Positions 46,290-58,017 of a DNA stretch of 64,000 bases are shown here, one piece after another. The stretch is taken from positions 6,780,174-6,844,173 of the forward strand of contig OU452223.1 of the NCBI GenBank assembly GCA_911728455.2, written 5' to 3'. The notes under the pieces are model-generated. The model was not told the DNA's origin and made no database searches. It was given only the letters and a program-made list of their open reading frames with translations. A program made the translations under genes and the position numbers. Source of the DNA: Marthasterias glacialis (lineage: Eukaryota > Echinodermata > Asteroidea > Forcipulatida > Asteriidae). How positions within the stretch are numbered: the first letter of the stretch is position 1; the number at the start of each line of letters is the position of its first letter.

Positions 46290-46690
46290 CTCTCCTACAG
46301 TTTACAGTGAGCACAACTTTAGCTCAATATTGAATTTGATTTGTAGGTCTATATTTTCTTTGGTGATGCCATATAAAAAGGAGTTACATAATCCAAGCGA
46401 CAAGTGACTAAAGAGCGAACAACATGGTAACAATGATCTTGATCAATGTATTTCCTACTTCTTGCAATGTTAAGAAGGTTAAAATTAGTTGACCTACATA
46501 TGGAATTAACTTGCGATGACAATGACATAACCGAGTCACACATTACACCAAGATTGGATATGGTAGATGTGCTCTGATAGATTTTTCAATAGTAAGAGAG
46601 ACATTTTGAAGGTGTGACAAGATGTGTTTGGACACAGCAACAAAGAATTCAGTTTTGTCAGCATGAAGTTTTAATTTATTGTTTCACATC
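46290..46690 (-). pseudogene. L2/CR1-type LINE fragment A
   Basis: On the minus strand the sequence reads ADKTEFFVAVSKHILSHLQN, then after frame changes LSSQVNSICRSTNFNLLNIA and SLVTCRLDYVTPFYMASPKK. These are the thumb/C-terminal blocks (ADKTE, LDYCNSLL) of L2 ORF2. It overlaps in content with fragment B at 47384-47480, so the two come from different copies or a duplication. Confidence 0.78.
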
Positions 46691-46711
46691 CACGTCATGT
46701 CGCTCTTGTAC

Positions 46712-47160
46712 ACTGGCTTCAAAGTAGTTTTGCTTCACAAAGATTAAAGTTTCAACTCAATTAATACTAAAAAGGGAAATTTCTTTAACTTTAAAAAAAT
46801 TTGGAATGAAAATAGCGAAACAGCTGGGTATTCGTTCATGAATACAATTGAGCTCTAGTTTTGTTTATCATCCAAAAGCTTACTTTCAAATGCAGTATGT
46901 TCCAATAAGAAACTTCTAGTAACAGTCTACAAGGTTATGTGAAGTTATTCTCTGATCCTTATGTTAGCACGGACAGATTAGACACACAGAGGAAAAAGGG
47001 GTTCATAAAAGAATGAAAAAGAAGTACAGGAAAACCATAAAACTAAGCATATAACTAGAACTTGTGCCTGTTGCTAAATGGACCACATGGCTTTTCCCAC
47101 TTTCACTTTAGAGATAAAAAATTACATGCAGTTTGATAAAGTAGAAACTGTTTCACTTCT
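46712..47160. repeat. 449-bp direct repeat, copy 1, with Helitron-like 3' end
   Basis: Equal in length to 49830-50278 and differing at only three positions that I noticed. Inside, GTATTC-GTTCAT-GAATAC forms a hairpin ten bases before CTCTAG|T (CTAG at 46855-46858), the layout of a Helitron 3' terminus. The remaining 300 bases are downstream flank that was copied along. Confidence 0.85.
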
Positions 47161-47383
47161 AACTAAAGGCCGGATTGTAATGATCCATTGTGTACTTCAG
47201 GAATACTGAATATGGATAATGATCAATGGCCACATACATGGTTGTTTGGACTTTGGACACACTGTGGTGTAGTAAGTTTTGTGATACATGGACGACGACA
47301 GGTTGGTGAGTGTACACCAAATTTGCGTGTACAATGGCAATGGCAATAAATGCGCCGCCACATGGTTTTGAGTACGAATTTTT
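47161..47383. other. Intron stretch
   Basis: Begins with CTAACTAAAGGCCGGATTGT and about 20 further bases that recur at 52967-53002. No gene seen. Confidence 0.35.
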
Positions 47384-47960
47384 GATAAAATTTTCAATAG
47401 TAAGAGAGACATTTTGAAGGTGTGAGAAGTTGTGTTTGGACACAGCAACAAAGAATTCAGTTTTGTCAGCATTAAGTTTTTATTTATTGTTTCACATCCA
47501 CGTCATGATGTCGCTTATGCAGGAGGTGATGTTTTTCAAGGCATGTTTTTCACCAGGCAAATTAGGGTCAACGTCAACTTACAATTGTGATAATGAGCAC
47601 CATGTCAATGAATGATTTTGCCGAGAGGTTGAGTGTAAATCGAGAAACCCATTGGTCCAATGATAGATCCTTGTGGGAGTCCACATTCCATTATATCTTC
47701 AGGAGAAACAGTTCCAGATACAGTAACTTGGTTTCAAAGACTGTGCAGGTATGAAGTAAACCATTGGAGGACAGTACAGTAAATGCAAAACGTGTCGGAA
47801 AGACAACATTGTCAAAAGATGCACTGGCTGACCACTGTTAATGGATCGGTCTATTAACAGCAACCAGCCATCAACCTGGTCATTACCACGCAGTGAGGAC
47901 TGGGTCCTCACACTGTTATTGCATAATTAAAAGCTATACTAAAATCTAGCATTGCAGGGA
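47384..47960 (-). pseudogene. L2/CR1-type LINE fragment B
   Basis: Minus-strand blocks in several frames: LQWFTSYLHSL, then VSGTVSPEDIMECGLPQGSI (RT motif B, GLPQGS), a decayed active-site region and the DKTE(F/L) block near 47460. The left 100 bases closely match fragment A (46595-46690). It has many stops and shifts. Confidence 0.75.
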
Positions 47961-48338
47961 AAGATTGTTTGAGGGTAAAAATAATTACCTGTTTTAGCTG
48001 TAAGCAGATACAGTGGTGTTGAGAACGTACTTTCATTTAAGTGATCTATTGAAGCCAATTCACTGACTGAGATTGCTTTCCTTGTTCCAGATTTCTTCCA
48101 TATTTATTTGATCACAATGGACACGTCTGACCAGAATGACACATGCCCACAGCCCAATCTAACTAAATTATTAGGCTATTATTAATACTTCATGTGCGAC
48201 AATGAAAACACAATTTTAAAATAAACTGTTAACACACAATGCTGCATGTTTCCAGTACTTTATAAGATTTAGAAATGCAACAGGATTTCTCCCAGCAAAA
48301 TTTCTCTCAAATATCATAAGTAATAAAAACACATTTAC
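47961..48338. other. Intron stretch without features
   Basis: Nothing recognisable between the LINE fragment and the ankyrin-gene exon. Confidence 0.35.
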
Positions 48339-48500
48339 CTTGATATATTCTTGGATTAATGTTCTTATGTATTCTGGATAACGCAGTACTGTCCTTCATA
48401 CTTAAATTGTCAGTATTTTGTGATTCTTCCAAGTCATCAGTACTTACAGCTTTCCTGTTGTGTAAGAATCTCTGGTAGTTTGTATACTTTTTGAAGACTT
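48339..48500 (-). CDS. Ankyrin-gene exon 3: linker before the ankyrin block
   Basis: The acceptor TTTCTCTTTGTAG precedes 48500 and the donor GTAAATGTG follows 48339. 162 bases, phase 1 to phase 1. It reads VFKKYTNYQRFLHNRKAVST and continues DDLEESQNTDNLSMKDSTAL, SRIHKNINPRIYQ. The start is a basic amphipathic segment and the middle is acidic and Ser/Thr-rich; no domain is recognised. Because both ends are phase 1 it can be skipped without a frame change. It is flanked at distance by the two 449-bp direct repeats. Confidence 0.75.
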
Positions 48501-49829
48501 CTACAAAGAGAAAGAAAAAAGAAACAAAAGAATGACTGTAAAACATCATTTTGCATTCAACTAATTCAACTAGAATTACGTGTTTGTTCTTTGCCAAATT
48601 ATTAGCTGTTTCGCTGTGAAGCGCAGCGAAACAGCTCTTGTTTTCGTTAAAGTTTTTTTTTTTTGCTCAGTCTTTACACCCTGGAAGTGCATTATCAATG
48701 CACATGTTTCGTTTTACAAGCCATTTTGCATATTTGCTCAAATGCAATTCAAATGAAACTTTGAGGAACTAAAGGCAATAGTGCAATGGTGTGCATAGTG
48801 CGATGACATCACGTTGACGTCATCACTAGTCAGATTACAATGTTTAAAACATAAAAAAATTAAAAATCTTTGAAAATCTGTATCAAATCAACCATATGAG
48901 ACCGTAAGTTGTTTTTTGCAGGAATAGGTAAAGTTAATATAGGTCTTCATTTTTTGCCGTGTGCATGAAATCACGTGACCTCTACTTCCGGTCAAAACCG
49001 GAAGTGCCTTGTAATTCAAAAGTGATACATTTTACGAAGTTGCTTTTAACCGATGATAGTGTCTGGCATGAGACTACTTTTAAAAAATAATACCGATGAC
49101 GTCATATTAAACAAGAGCGCCCTCTGGCGGCAAGTTAAAAACAGTTCAAAACAAACTTTCACTTGATGTCTGTGGCAAAGATTTTTTTAATCGTTTCAAA
49201 ATTGGTATACGTGATGATGTTAATGCAAACAACACATGTGTGGATTTTTAGAATGATGACATCATCAGGTGTCTCCTGACGTGACGTTAAAGGTGCAATT
49301 TTTGAAGTCTTTTATCTACTGAAGTAAACTTTTGATTAAGTTGAAACTTCGTATGTTGTTTGACGTTGTGATGTTTCTGTGGAATTCAATGTGACATTAT
49401 GATGACGTCATCAAGTGATTTTTTACAGATTTTATACTTTAACATTTGAACACCCAACTCACATATTACTAAAAAAACATGCTATAATCAAAATTCTTCT
49501 TGAAGCAGGCCTTTTAATGGTCACATATCACTAGCAAACAAAATGGCGACATCATGACATCAAGACTTCTCATGTGACCTCACATTAATGATGTAACTTT
49601 TAGACATTTGGAAATAGGTATAGAATAAACCACAACAGACCGCACGTTACTTTTTGCGGGATTAAATAGAGGTTTTACAAATCTTCATTGTTTGATGTGC
49701 GTAAAATCATTTAACCTCTACTTCCGGTCGAAACCAAAAGTGTCTTCTAATTTTTGAACTTGTTTCTGACTTGAACCGGAAGTTCAAAAACACATTCATA
49801 ATATGCCTTTTTGTACGTCACCTTGCATT
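48501..49829. repeat. CRE/ETS/CTCF-like motif module, inverted orientation
   Basis: Carries TGACGTCA-type motifs (about 48818, 49098 and 49403), CTTCCGGTCAAAACCGGAAG (about 48985), a degraded second copy near 49723, a palindromic GGAAGT near 49787 and GAGCGCCCTCTGGCGG (49115-49130), whose complement fits a CTCF core. The left end has the hairpin AGCTGTTTCGCTG/CAGCGAAACAGCT (48604-48636). No gene. Confidence 0.55.
48604..48636. repeat. Hairpin AGCTGTTTCGCTG
   Basis: Thirteen-base perfect arms with the seven-base loop TGAAGCG. The motif AGCGAAACAGCT also occurs within the two 449-bp repeats, so the hairpin probably marks the end of a related mobile element. Confidence 0.7.
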
Positions 49830-50278
49830 ACTGGCTTCAAAGTAGTTTTGCTTCACAAAGATTAAAGTTTCAACTCAATTAATACTAAAAAGGGAAATTT
49901 CTTTAACTTTAAAAAAATTTGGATTGAAAATAGCGAAACAGCTGGGTATTCGTTCATGAATACAATTGAGCTCTAGTTTTGTTTATCATCCAAAAGCTTA
50001 CTTTCAAATGCAGTATGTTCCAATAAGAAACTTCTAGTAACAGTCTACAAGGTTATGTGAAGTTATTCTCTGATCCTTATGTTAGCACGGACAGATTAGA
50101 CACACAGAGGAAAAAGGGGTTCATAAAAGAATGAAAAAGAAGTACAGGAAAACCATAAAACTAAGCATATAACTAGAACTTGTGCCTGTTGCTAAATAGA
50201 CCACATGGCTTTTCCCACTTTCACTTTAGAGATAAAAAATTACATGCAGTTTGATAAAGTACAAACTGTTTCACTTCT
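49830..50278. repeat. 449-bp direct repeat, copy 2, with Helitron-like 3' end
   Basis: Near-identical to 46712-47160 (differences noticed: one base in GGA(A/T)TGAAAA, one in AAAT(G/A)GACC, one in GTA(G/C)AAAC). The Helitron-like CTAG is at 49973-49976. Confidence 0.85.
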
Positions 50279-50290
50279 ATACTATAATGA

Positions 50291-50672
50291 TCATTAAATG
50301 GGGGCTTCCGGTGATGGGCGCCGCCATGTTCATCCACGTCATTGGCGCCCGTACCCTGCCGGTTTGATGCATCTAGGGGTAAATTTCGGGGTACCTGTTG
50401 GTTTGGGTTTGCGCTGGTGTTCCGACATCCCCCGCGATTGCGTGCGTAGACGGCCGGATAACCGGGTGGGAGGACCTAAAATATGTCATTTTTGTGGGGA
50501 GCTGAGCGTGTGCCGATTGGTGGGCTCTTTACCCCGGAAGGGGTGTTGTTCGGTCCCATCAGACGTGGCTGTTATTTGGTGGCGGGATCCAGTCTGAGGC
50601 GGCGCATGCGTAAGGACAAGGGATTTGTAGTTGATAAATTTGCGATAAATTTTTGTCTATTAAAAAAATAAA
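50291..50672 (+). CDS. GC-rich island with hypothetical 99-residue frame
   Basis: This segment is far richer in GC and CpG than anything around it. A frame at 50298-50597 encodes 99 residues with a C-x-x-C pair (ICHFCGELSVC) but no domain I recognise. A second frame (50483-50671) overlaps it. The strongest Kozak match (GCCGCCATGT at about 50322) opens only 13 codons. It ends at an A-rich run with AATAAA (about 50665). It could be a transposon ORF1, a promoter/first exon or a retrocopy; coding status is uncertain. Confidence 0.25.
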
Positions 50673-51766
50673 TTGGGGTTTTAAATTTGTGTTCATTGTT
50701 GGTGCATTCTGGGAAAGCCTGCATGCAAACAAGTTAGTAACAGAGTGAGCAGGGGCTTAAATTACAATAACAAAGAAAGTACTCAAGTGAGCAGGAGATG
50801 AAGTCATAAACTACAATCATAAACCTCCACAAACTGCTCAACCCTATGGAACTCATTAGGCTCATTAGGTATGCAAATCCCTGAGAGTGTTTTCTCTCCC
50901 TTTCTGCAGGACAAAGACTGAGAACAGGTAGCTTAAGATGATCAAGTGTAGCTTTTGTGTCAAGCTTTGCTCACAACATGTTCACATCCCTGTGGTGTTT
51001 TTCCTTACAAAAGCTTCACATAAAACCACTTCCACATGCAATTTAGTAGATAGTACTTCAAATGACAATGTTTCCCCATTATTGTATAGTTCACATAGAA
51101 ACAATGAATGAATACCTACTCCAAAGAGTGACTGCGAGAAAATCACTAAAATTTTAGTGACCCTTTGTCGACTGTCTGGACATGGCAGGGGGGGGGGATT
51201 TAAAGATAACACCACATTTTACGCATTTTGATATAAAGGGAGCATTTCAATGGTATCATGGTTTACTGTTTATGAAAATAAGTCACCACCTCTGTAGAAA
51301 TGGAGATTGCAAAAATGACTGAGCACTAGACCTTTCTTTTGCAACGTCATAACCCGGAGTGTTTGCCATCCAAGATGAAGAAACTACAGGGAGCCATCAA
51401 TGCAAAGCAAAACCAGATAATCACAGTTTCCATAAATGTTACACAAATATTCAAAAATTGTTTAGAATTTGTTGGAACAAACCCACCAATAGTGGGATGT
51501 ATTTTCTTTAAATAAAATAGTTTGCGAAAATCTTAAATTTAGTCACAACATCTGTCAACAAGACTTGCATGTTGTGTTACTACATTTGGTCATGCCAATC
51601 AGCGCTGCTTGTTTATCAACAATGCACAGGTCCATTTCCCTTCCGCCCGACCCCTACGTCTTTATTCTTGAACTCTTTGGTGCGCTTTTGACCTCTCATC
51701 ACCTATGACCCGCGGGTATAATATGGAAAGCTTTTTTATAAGACTTGAGAATGACCCTTTGTCAAC
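50673..51766. other. Gene-free intron stretch
   Basis: No gene recognised. A short poly-G run lies near 51190. Confidence 0.35.
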
Positions 51767-52964
51767 TGGCGGGATGACTCACGTGGTAGGAAAGAACCAA
51801 AGTGCGCCTAAAAAATGATTTAAATACAGTTATAACAGCGTGTTCAGTGAGGGAGAGATATCACTCCTTCAAAAAGATGGTTATACCTTCCTCCATGGTT
51901 ATATTGAGATGATTGCTAATAAATCATACTGAAGAGAAATAACCGGATACGGATACTACATGAACTTTATTTCTAGAAATTATAAAAGACAAAAATATAA
52001 AATGCACATAAAAGCATATTTTTTTCACCCTGGCCATTTTTACATTCACATGGCATCCTAATGACCACTTTTAAAATTGTTCTCCTTTTGTTATTTCTGT
52101 GAAAAATTTGTTAGAGCTTTTTGTACCGATTGACTAAATAACGATATGAGCCTCATGAATTAGTCATGAGTAGCATTAGGGTATAGGCTTCAATGTAACC
52201 AGTAAAATTATTTCCAAGCAAAAAGCCAGGCAGAAATAATACAAGAGGTGTACACAAAATAACTTCTAAGTAACACAAAAAAAAAGAAATCAAGAAATCA
52301 ATAAACAAATAAATACAAAGCAAAAAAAGATACAAATCAAGAAATAACCAAAGAATGAAATACACAATAAAGAAACAAAGATACACAGAAATCACGAAAA
52401 AAAATAAAGAAAGAAACTATAAGACATCAAGAATTTAAAAAGAAACAACGAAATAAAGACAAGGGAAAAAAAAGTAGACATACCAAAATCAAGAAATAAA
52501 CAAACATAGAAATCAAGGGATACAGAAACCAAAGAAAACCCCAAAGAAAACATCAACAATCTCGCTGAAATACAGAAATGAACAGACATAAACAAATCCA
52601 CAAATACCTAAAGATAGGTTGAAAAGAAATGCAAGAAATATAGGGGGGGGGGCACCTGGGGGACACTGGAAATTTGGGCGGGGGGGGGGGGGGGCACAGC
52701 CACCAACCCCCCTTCCTGGCTACGCCGCTTTGGGGGGGGGGGGGGGGGGGTGGGGCAGGTGAGCTGCTCTGACCCCAACCCAAAACCTTTCGATGCCACA
52801 CGCTCAAAATTTCACTAACACATAATAACATTGCGTACCGTTTTAAACTACCATTAAAAAACCAATTTATGAAATGACTCTTGAGTGCCCCCTGCAAACT
52901 ACATTTTATACGTAAACATTGCGCCCACCTAGTGGGTGCCGCACGAAGCGCGGCATCCCTCTAG
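51767..52964 (+). mobile_element. Helitron-like non-autonomous copy 1
   Basis: Matches the copy at 53995-54630 in two blocks: 51767-52140 (GGATGACTCACGTGGTAGGA, GTTATAACAGCGTGTTCAGT) and 52752-52964 (GGTGAGCTGCTCTGACCCCA, TTTCGATGCCACACGCTCAA). Between them lies an A-rich low-complexity run and poly-G tracts (52640-52750), related in inverse to 11.6-12.3 kb. The 3' end GCACGAAGCGCGGCATCCCT then CTAG|T (52961-52964) has a GCGC-type hairpin before CTAG, as in Helitrons. No Rep-helicase gene. Confidence 0.6.
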
Positions 52965-53994
52965 TCTAACTAAAGGCCGGATTGTAATGATCCATTGTGT
53001 ACTAAAACTTACTTATTTATTTATTTATTTATTTTTATTTCAGAGAAGATATAACCGACCCTCACCAAACTAAAAGCTGATCCACTTACCATCTGAAATT
53101 GTGAAAACTAAGTTTGTGGTCACAAAATATTTTTGCTATAGTCATTCCTGAGTGTCTTGAATTTAACTTGGTCAAATTGGAATCTACTAAGAAATATAAC
53201 TGTTCTGTTCTATTCGCTTTTTGGGGGCCTGGACTGGGGGGGAGGCTTGGGGCCACGTGCCCCCCCCCCAACTTTTCACCTGTTCATACTTTTTGCAGTT
53301 TATTTAATAACAAAATCATCAGATTTGTGTATCTGTGTGTTAAAAATTATTGTCTTGTCATGTACCCATATATACTTTGGAAAAATAAACTGTTGAAATA
53401 TTCTTAACGATGTCTTGAACTTATTTGTCAATATGTAAAAAAAAAAAAAAAAAATCCCATTTTGTGTACAATTGTATGCTGATTCACCACTTATTCATCA
53501 CTATGTAAAAAATATAAATTACAATTGTGCGTATTATATCATTGTTCATGGTTGGAACAATTCACGCATATTAAAATTAGATTTTCCTGTGTACCACGGG
53601 AGGTAAGGTATGGTTAATGAGGTGACTTTATTTGCATGTTTTTGGGTAACCGGTGCTCTGGAAAAATTAAGATGCAAGAATGGCTAAGTAGTGTACCAGT
53701 GACGTGGTTACTTTTTTGCATGTTCGAGTAAATGGCGGCTTGCAAATTTGCAGTTCCCACACATGATCATTGTGGGACACAGATAAACTAAGATAAACTA
53801 AGTTAATTACCAAAGGCTGACCTCTGACCAGCAACAAAGCTAACTGAAGCGTAGTCAATTAACAATGCACTTAACACATTTTGCTTCGTCAAGCTCAGAA
53901 TGCCAATTCAAGGTGGGGGGAGGGGGTGAAGGGTAACAGTTGAAATACTTAGCCGTATAAAACTAACCATGCTTAACAATTGAAATTACTCGTA
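52965..53994. other. Repeat flank and 3' part of a T-rich repeat
   Basis: Begins with the same CTAACTAAAGGCCGGATTGT block found at 47161, then (TTTA)n near 53010-53035. The block at 53340-53440 matches 11440-11530. No supported gene; the frame at 53667-53858 (minus) has no motif. Confidence 0.45.
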
Positions 53995-54630
53995 AAACGA
54001 CTGGCGAGATGACTCATGTGGTAGGAAGGAACCAAAGTGCGCCTAAAAAAATTGATTGAAATACAGTTATAACAGCGTGTTCAGTGAGGGATCACTCCTA
54101 CAAAAGGTGATTATACTAAGATGATTGCTAATAAATCATAAAAGAGGGACAACCTCATCCACTTTTTAACGGACTTTTGAACTTTATTTCCTAGAAATTA
54201 TAAAAGGCCAAAAATAAAATGCATATAATAGTATATTTTCTTCATCCTGGCCATTTTTACATTTACATGGCATCCTAATGTCCACTTTTAAAATGTTTTT
54301 CCTTTTGTTATTTCTGTGAGAAATTTGTTTGTGTTTTTTGTACAGATTGACTGAATAATGGTATGAAACAAATAAAAGCGATGCAGGTGAGCTGCTCTGA
54401 CCCCAACCCATAACCTTTCGATGCCACACGCTCAAAATTTCACTAACACATAACAACAATGCATACGGTACCATTTTAAACTACCGTTAACAAACCCATT
54501 TTAGAAAATGATGACCCTTGAGTGCCCCTGTAAATTACACCCTTACCCCATATTATAATGACTGCAACACTTCATATGCAAACATCGCGCCCACCTAGCG
54601 GGTGCAGCGCGAAGCGCGGCATCCCGCTAG
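53995..54630 (+). mobile_element. Helitron-like non-autonomous copy 2
   Basis: About 635 bp, compact version of copy 1 without the A-rich and G-tract insert. It ends GCGCGAAGCGCGGCATCCCG then CTAG|T at 54627-54630; GCGC-GAA-GCGC can form a hairpin just before CTAG. The 5' terminus (expected TC after A) could not be fixed. Confidence 0.65.
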
Positions 54631-55060
54631 TTCCTACAATGTTGGCCATTCATGGTACTAGACTGCTCGCTTGTTGCCCACCGCAGAAATAAATTATGCA
54701 AATGAGCTACGTCACAACTCTTTAGTGTTGCCTGACCCTGAAGTACCCGGATGTGCCTGCTGTTTTCGGGCAGTTTTTAAAATAGTCCCAAGACGTTGCT
54801 ACAAACCTATTGCTGGCAGTTTGAGGGTACACCCTCTATTGGCGGAAATTACGCAGGCACCATGTAGGGTAAATGTCGCGCCGCCATGTGTCTCCACCAA
54901 GACAAGTCCTCACTTTGAGCTCACTGGTATTACTGTAAGATTTAATACAGCCACTTCAGAGCCTTTTCAACACATTCCCCTAACCATCTTTACCAATTTT
55001 TAAGCTGGAAAATTTTTCACACATCTAAATGGAGCTTGTTTGGACAAGCCTTTACATTAC
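54631..55060. other. Intron stretch without features
   Basis: The frame at 54671-55003 (plus) is open but has no motif, and it lies in an intron of the minus-strand gene; not called. Confidence 0.35.
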
Positions 55061-55171
55061 CTGAGTGATTGTCTTCACTGGAATCCTCAAATGATTGCGA
55101 ATCATAACTCCCACCAAACGATGCCTTTTGTGCAGAGTGTCTACTTCCAAGGTTCAATGATGAGGAAAAAC
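55061..55171 (-). CDS. Ankyrin-gene exon 2: Ser-rich acidic linker
   Basis: The acceptor CACTCTTTTTAG precedes 55171 and the donor GTAATGTAAA follows 55061; 111 bases, phase 1 to phase 1. It encodes FSSSLNLGSRHSAQKASFGG and then SYDSQSFEDSSEDNHS. It is low in hydrophobic residues and rich in Ser, Asp and Glu, with several casein-kinase-2-like sites (SFED, SSED), so it is probably a disordered, phosphorylated linker. Symmetric phases mean it may be alternatively skipped. Confidence 0.75.
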
Positions 55172-56129
55172 CTAAAAAGAGTGTGAATAATTGATTCTGC
55201 ATAAAGTTACATTATCATTCAAACCATGATTGTCATTGTATCATGGGTTGGGGACGGCAGGGGACAACATGTCCCCCCCCCTGTTAAGATATGCTGAATA
55301 AAATAACGTTTTTTTATTTTAAGTATATTTATTTATTTATTTATTTATTTGGGGTTACGGCCAACCGCAAAACCACCTTAGTATTCATCAAGATTCTTTA
55401 ATTTTGATTATTTTACTGTTCGAACAAATCTCATTGCTCTAACACATGAAACTTGTGAGCGTTCAATCTCAGGGACTACAGTCTTAAAAACCACAAACAA
55501 TACATCAAATCAAAGTTTAAGGTCTAACTTAGTACATAAACAACATGATGTCACCATTGCATCACTGTTACCTGTTTCATAGACGCGTTTAAATTCATGG
55601 CTACCTGATTTCACAATGTGGACGTCTTGTGAGAGATATGCTACCCATAACAGAGAGGGCACTATTGTACATAGGACATAAGTCACCATGATGTCCTAGA
55701 TTTCTCAATCGTTTTTTGTATAGCTTTTTCTTTACCCGAAACCCCAGTGTTTGTTTTGCTATAAACACATTTCTAGTTCATACTTTATTTGTACTGGGAA
55801 AGATCAGCTCACAAGCTGATGTTTACAAGCTTAAATAGCCCTTGATAAGCCCATCAAATTCTGGTGCAACTTTGTAGAGCCTTTCTACGTAAAATAATGT
55901 GATCAAAAACAAAAGTAAAAAAAACAAGATTTGGAAGACAGTCTTACCACAAGTTTTGAGTCATTTGGGTGACTGAATGATTTGAGAAATGTATCTATTG
56001 TACATGACCTTCCTTGATTTTACAAAGGATAAGAGTAATTTTTAAGGGAAAGTACATAATTACTTTGTTTTAGTTTACAAAAAAAATACCGATCATCAGT
56101 GTTCTACAATCTAGCCGAGAACCAAGTAC
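55172..56129. other. Intron stretch
   Basis: Contains a C tract (55272-55280) and (TTTA)n at about 55325-55350. No gene seen. Confidence 0.35.
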
Positions 56130-57610
56130 TGCCAAATACAAGGGTGGCAGAGTAGTACTTAAATACAAATACTTGGGCCATCGGGTACAGGCACTGTAAG
56201 TATGGAGCTACTAAGTACTCTGATATCCAAGTACTCAGTCAACTAGCCCAGTTCCATGTACTTGGTCAGTGTGCTAGATTTTGTTTTACCCATCTGCTTT
56301 TATCTCTTTTACTGTGATAAGCCTTTCAATAAGTGTGAGAAGGCACTCTTTATGGACGGTGAGCCTTTCACAATGTCTTATTCACTGCGCTCTTGTTATA
56401 GTTCCCCTGACTCAATATTCACACTCAGTGATTCATAATGTTTATTTTGATAAAAAAGTTATCTGTGATTTCAAAGAGCTGCAGTACCATGATGACTTTC
56501 TAGGACTCTTTTTCCACCATGGCCAGGAGAGTTTTAAAAAGAAATAATACTCCAAAATAATGTATTAAACGGTAATGTGTTTTATACCTCAATTTGCAGT
56601 GTATTTCTTTTTGGTGTATGCATAATTTACGGGAGATAAGGTGTTCTTAGTTTTACTTCTAAAAAAGAGCTAGGCCTATGCCCTTTTAATCCGGGTGTAT
56701 TATTGGAACAAAAATACATCAACACCGTTTAGACAACTTTACAACCTGGCTTAATTTTCTAAACAAAATATCTTGGACATTGGTTTCTTCAACCAATTAA
56801 AAATCAGTTTTGAAGCATTTTCTTAAAGTGATGCTTTGTTAGTTTAGTCATACATACCATTGTTAGACTAAACTTAATATGGAAAGCTACAAAACTGCTT
56901 GACAAATGTAGCTCTTGGGTTGAAATACAACAAATTTCAAAAAGTAATTGATTGGACATTAAAATAGGACATTACAAATTTAACAACATTTATCTATGTT
57001 GAACAACATTGGCAAAAAGATTCCGCTGATAATCCATCCGAGTGAAAGCCTTCCACTATATCCATTTTACACTTTTGTCAGTAAACATTTCATTACATAA
57101 ATAATCAATAACAACCTTTCTAGCATAACTCAACTTATTTTGCAGTGAACTAACCCCTACAGTCCATTATATACACATACATGGGAACAAATGAGCTTGC
57201 AACCGTCTGGTTCTGGAGGCTCATTTTCTAGAGATATTAAATGGTTGGTCCGTACCCAGTCCCTATAAGTGGCTGATTGCATTGCACAAATACAGTTACA
57301 CATTATTGATTCTTCAGTGTATTTGAATTTAAACACTTATAAACACGTATAATTATTAATTAATAATGTATAAAATACAAAAAACAAGAATCAAATAATG
57401 TACAAAAGAACAGGCATAATGTGAATGTGTGCAAAAACCATGAGATTTGACATCATGTCCGAGTACACTTTTATTTGAGTATAGAGTCCAAGACTTTGAG
57501 TACAAGCACTTCAGATAGAGTAGAGTTATCGAGTAAGAACTTCAAGTATGCTAGCCCAGTATGAGTACCTCAAAACAGTACTCAGGCACGAGTACTGAGT
57601 ATGAGTGCAC
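56130..57610. mobile_element. AGTACT-rich element, possibly hAT-derived
   Basis: Both ends (56115-56270 and 57465-57610) are dense in AAGTACT/AGTACTTG/GAGTAC phrases in both orientations, and both contain GCTAGCCCAGT or CTAGCCCAGT. The 1.2-kb middle lacks such motifs and has no intact gene. Subterminal AGTACT arrays are typical of some hAT transposons, so a non-autonomous hAT element is a fair guess. Confidence 0.4.
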
Positions 57611-58017
57611 GAGACTGCACATCATACAACTTAATTGACAACCATCCTGCATGTCTTGTAAAACGTTTCATCAAGTTTGGTGGTCAAAGCAATAAATAAA
57701 CGTATGTCAGTTTTAGTTTTGTCAGGTATTTTGCACAAACATTCATCACAATCAAAATAAGTAACGATGATGGGGGGGGGGGGTGGCTTCAAATGCTATT
57801 TTCTTGACATTGACAGAAATGTGTTTGGGACAGAAATATTTCTCAAGAGGATTGGCACTAGTATGAACTTTATAATCAGTGAGCTTTCAGATTGAAACTT
57901 ATCAATTTTGGGCTTACTGCCAGTTCTTTATTTTGTCTTAAAGATGAGTTTATGATTCCTTCTGTTGCCATAATGATTTGAATTGTTACATCATGTTTTG
58001 CTCCATAAGTAAGGTGC
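57611..58017. other. Intron stretch
   Basis: Contains a poly-G run at about 57773-57783; nothing else recognised. Confidence 0.35.

Noticed and set aside
54671-55003. 110-residue plus-strand frame
   Set aside because: Antisense to an intron, no start context or recognisable domain.
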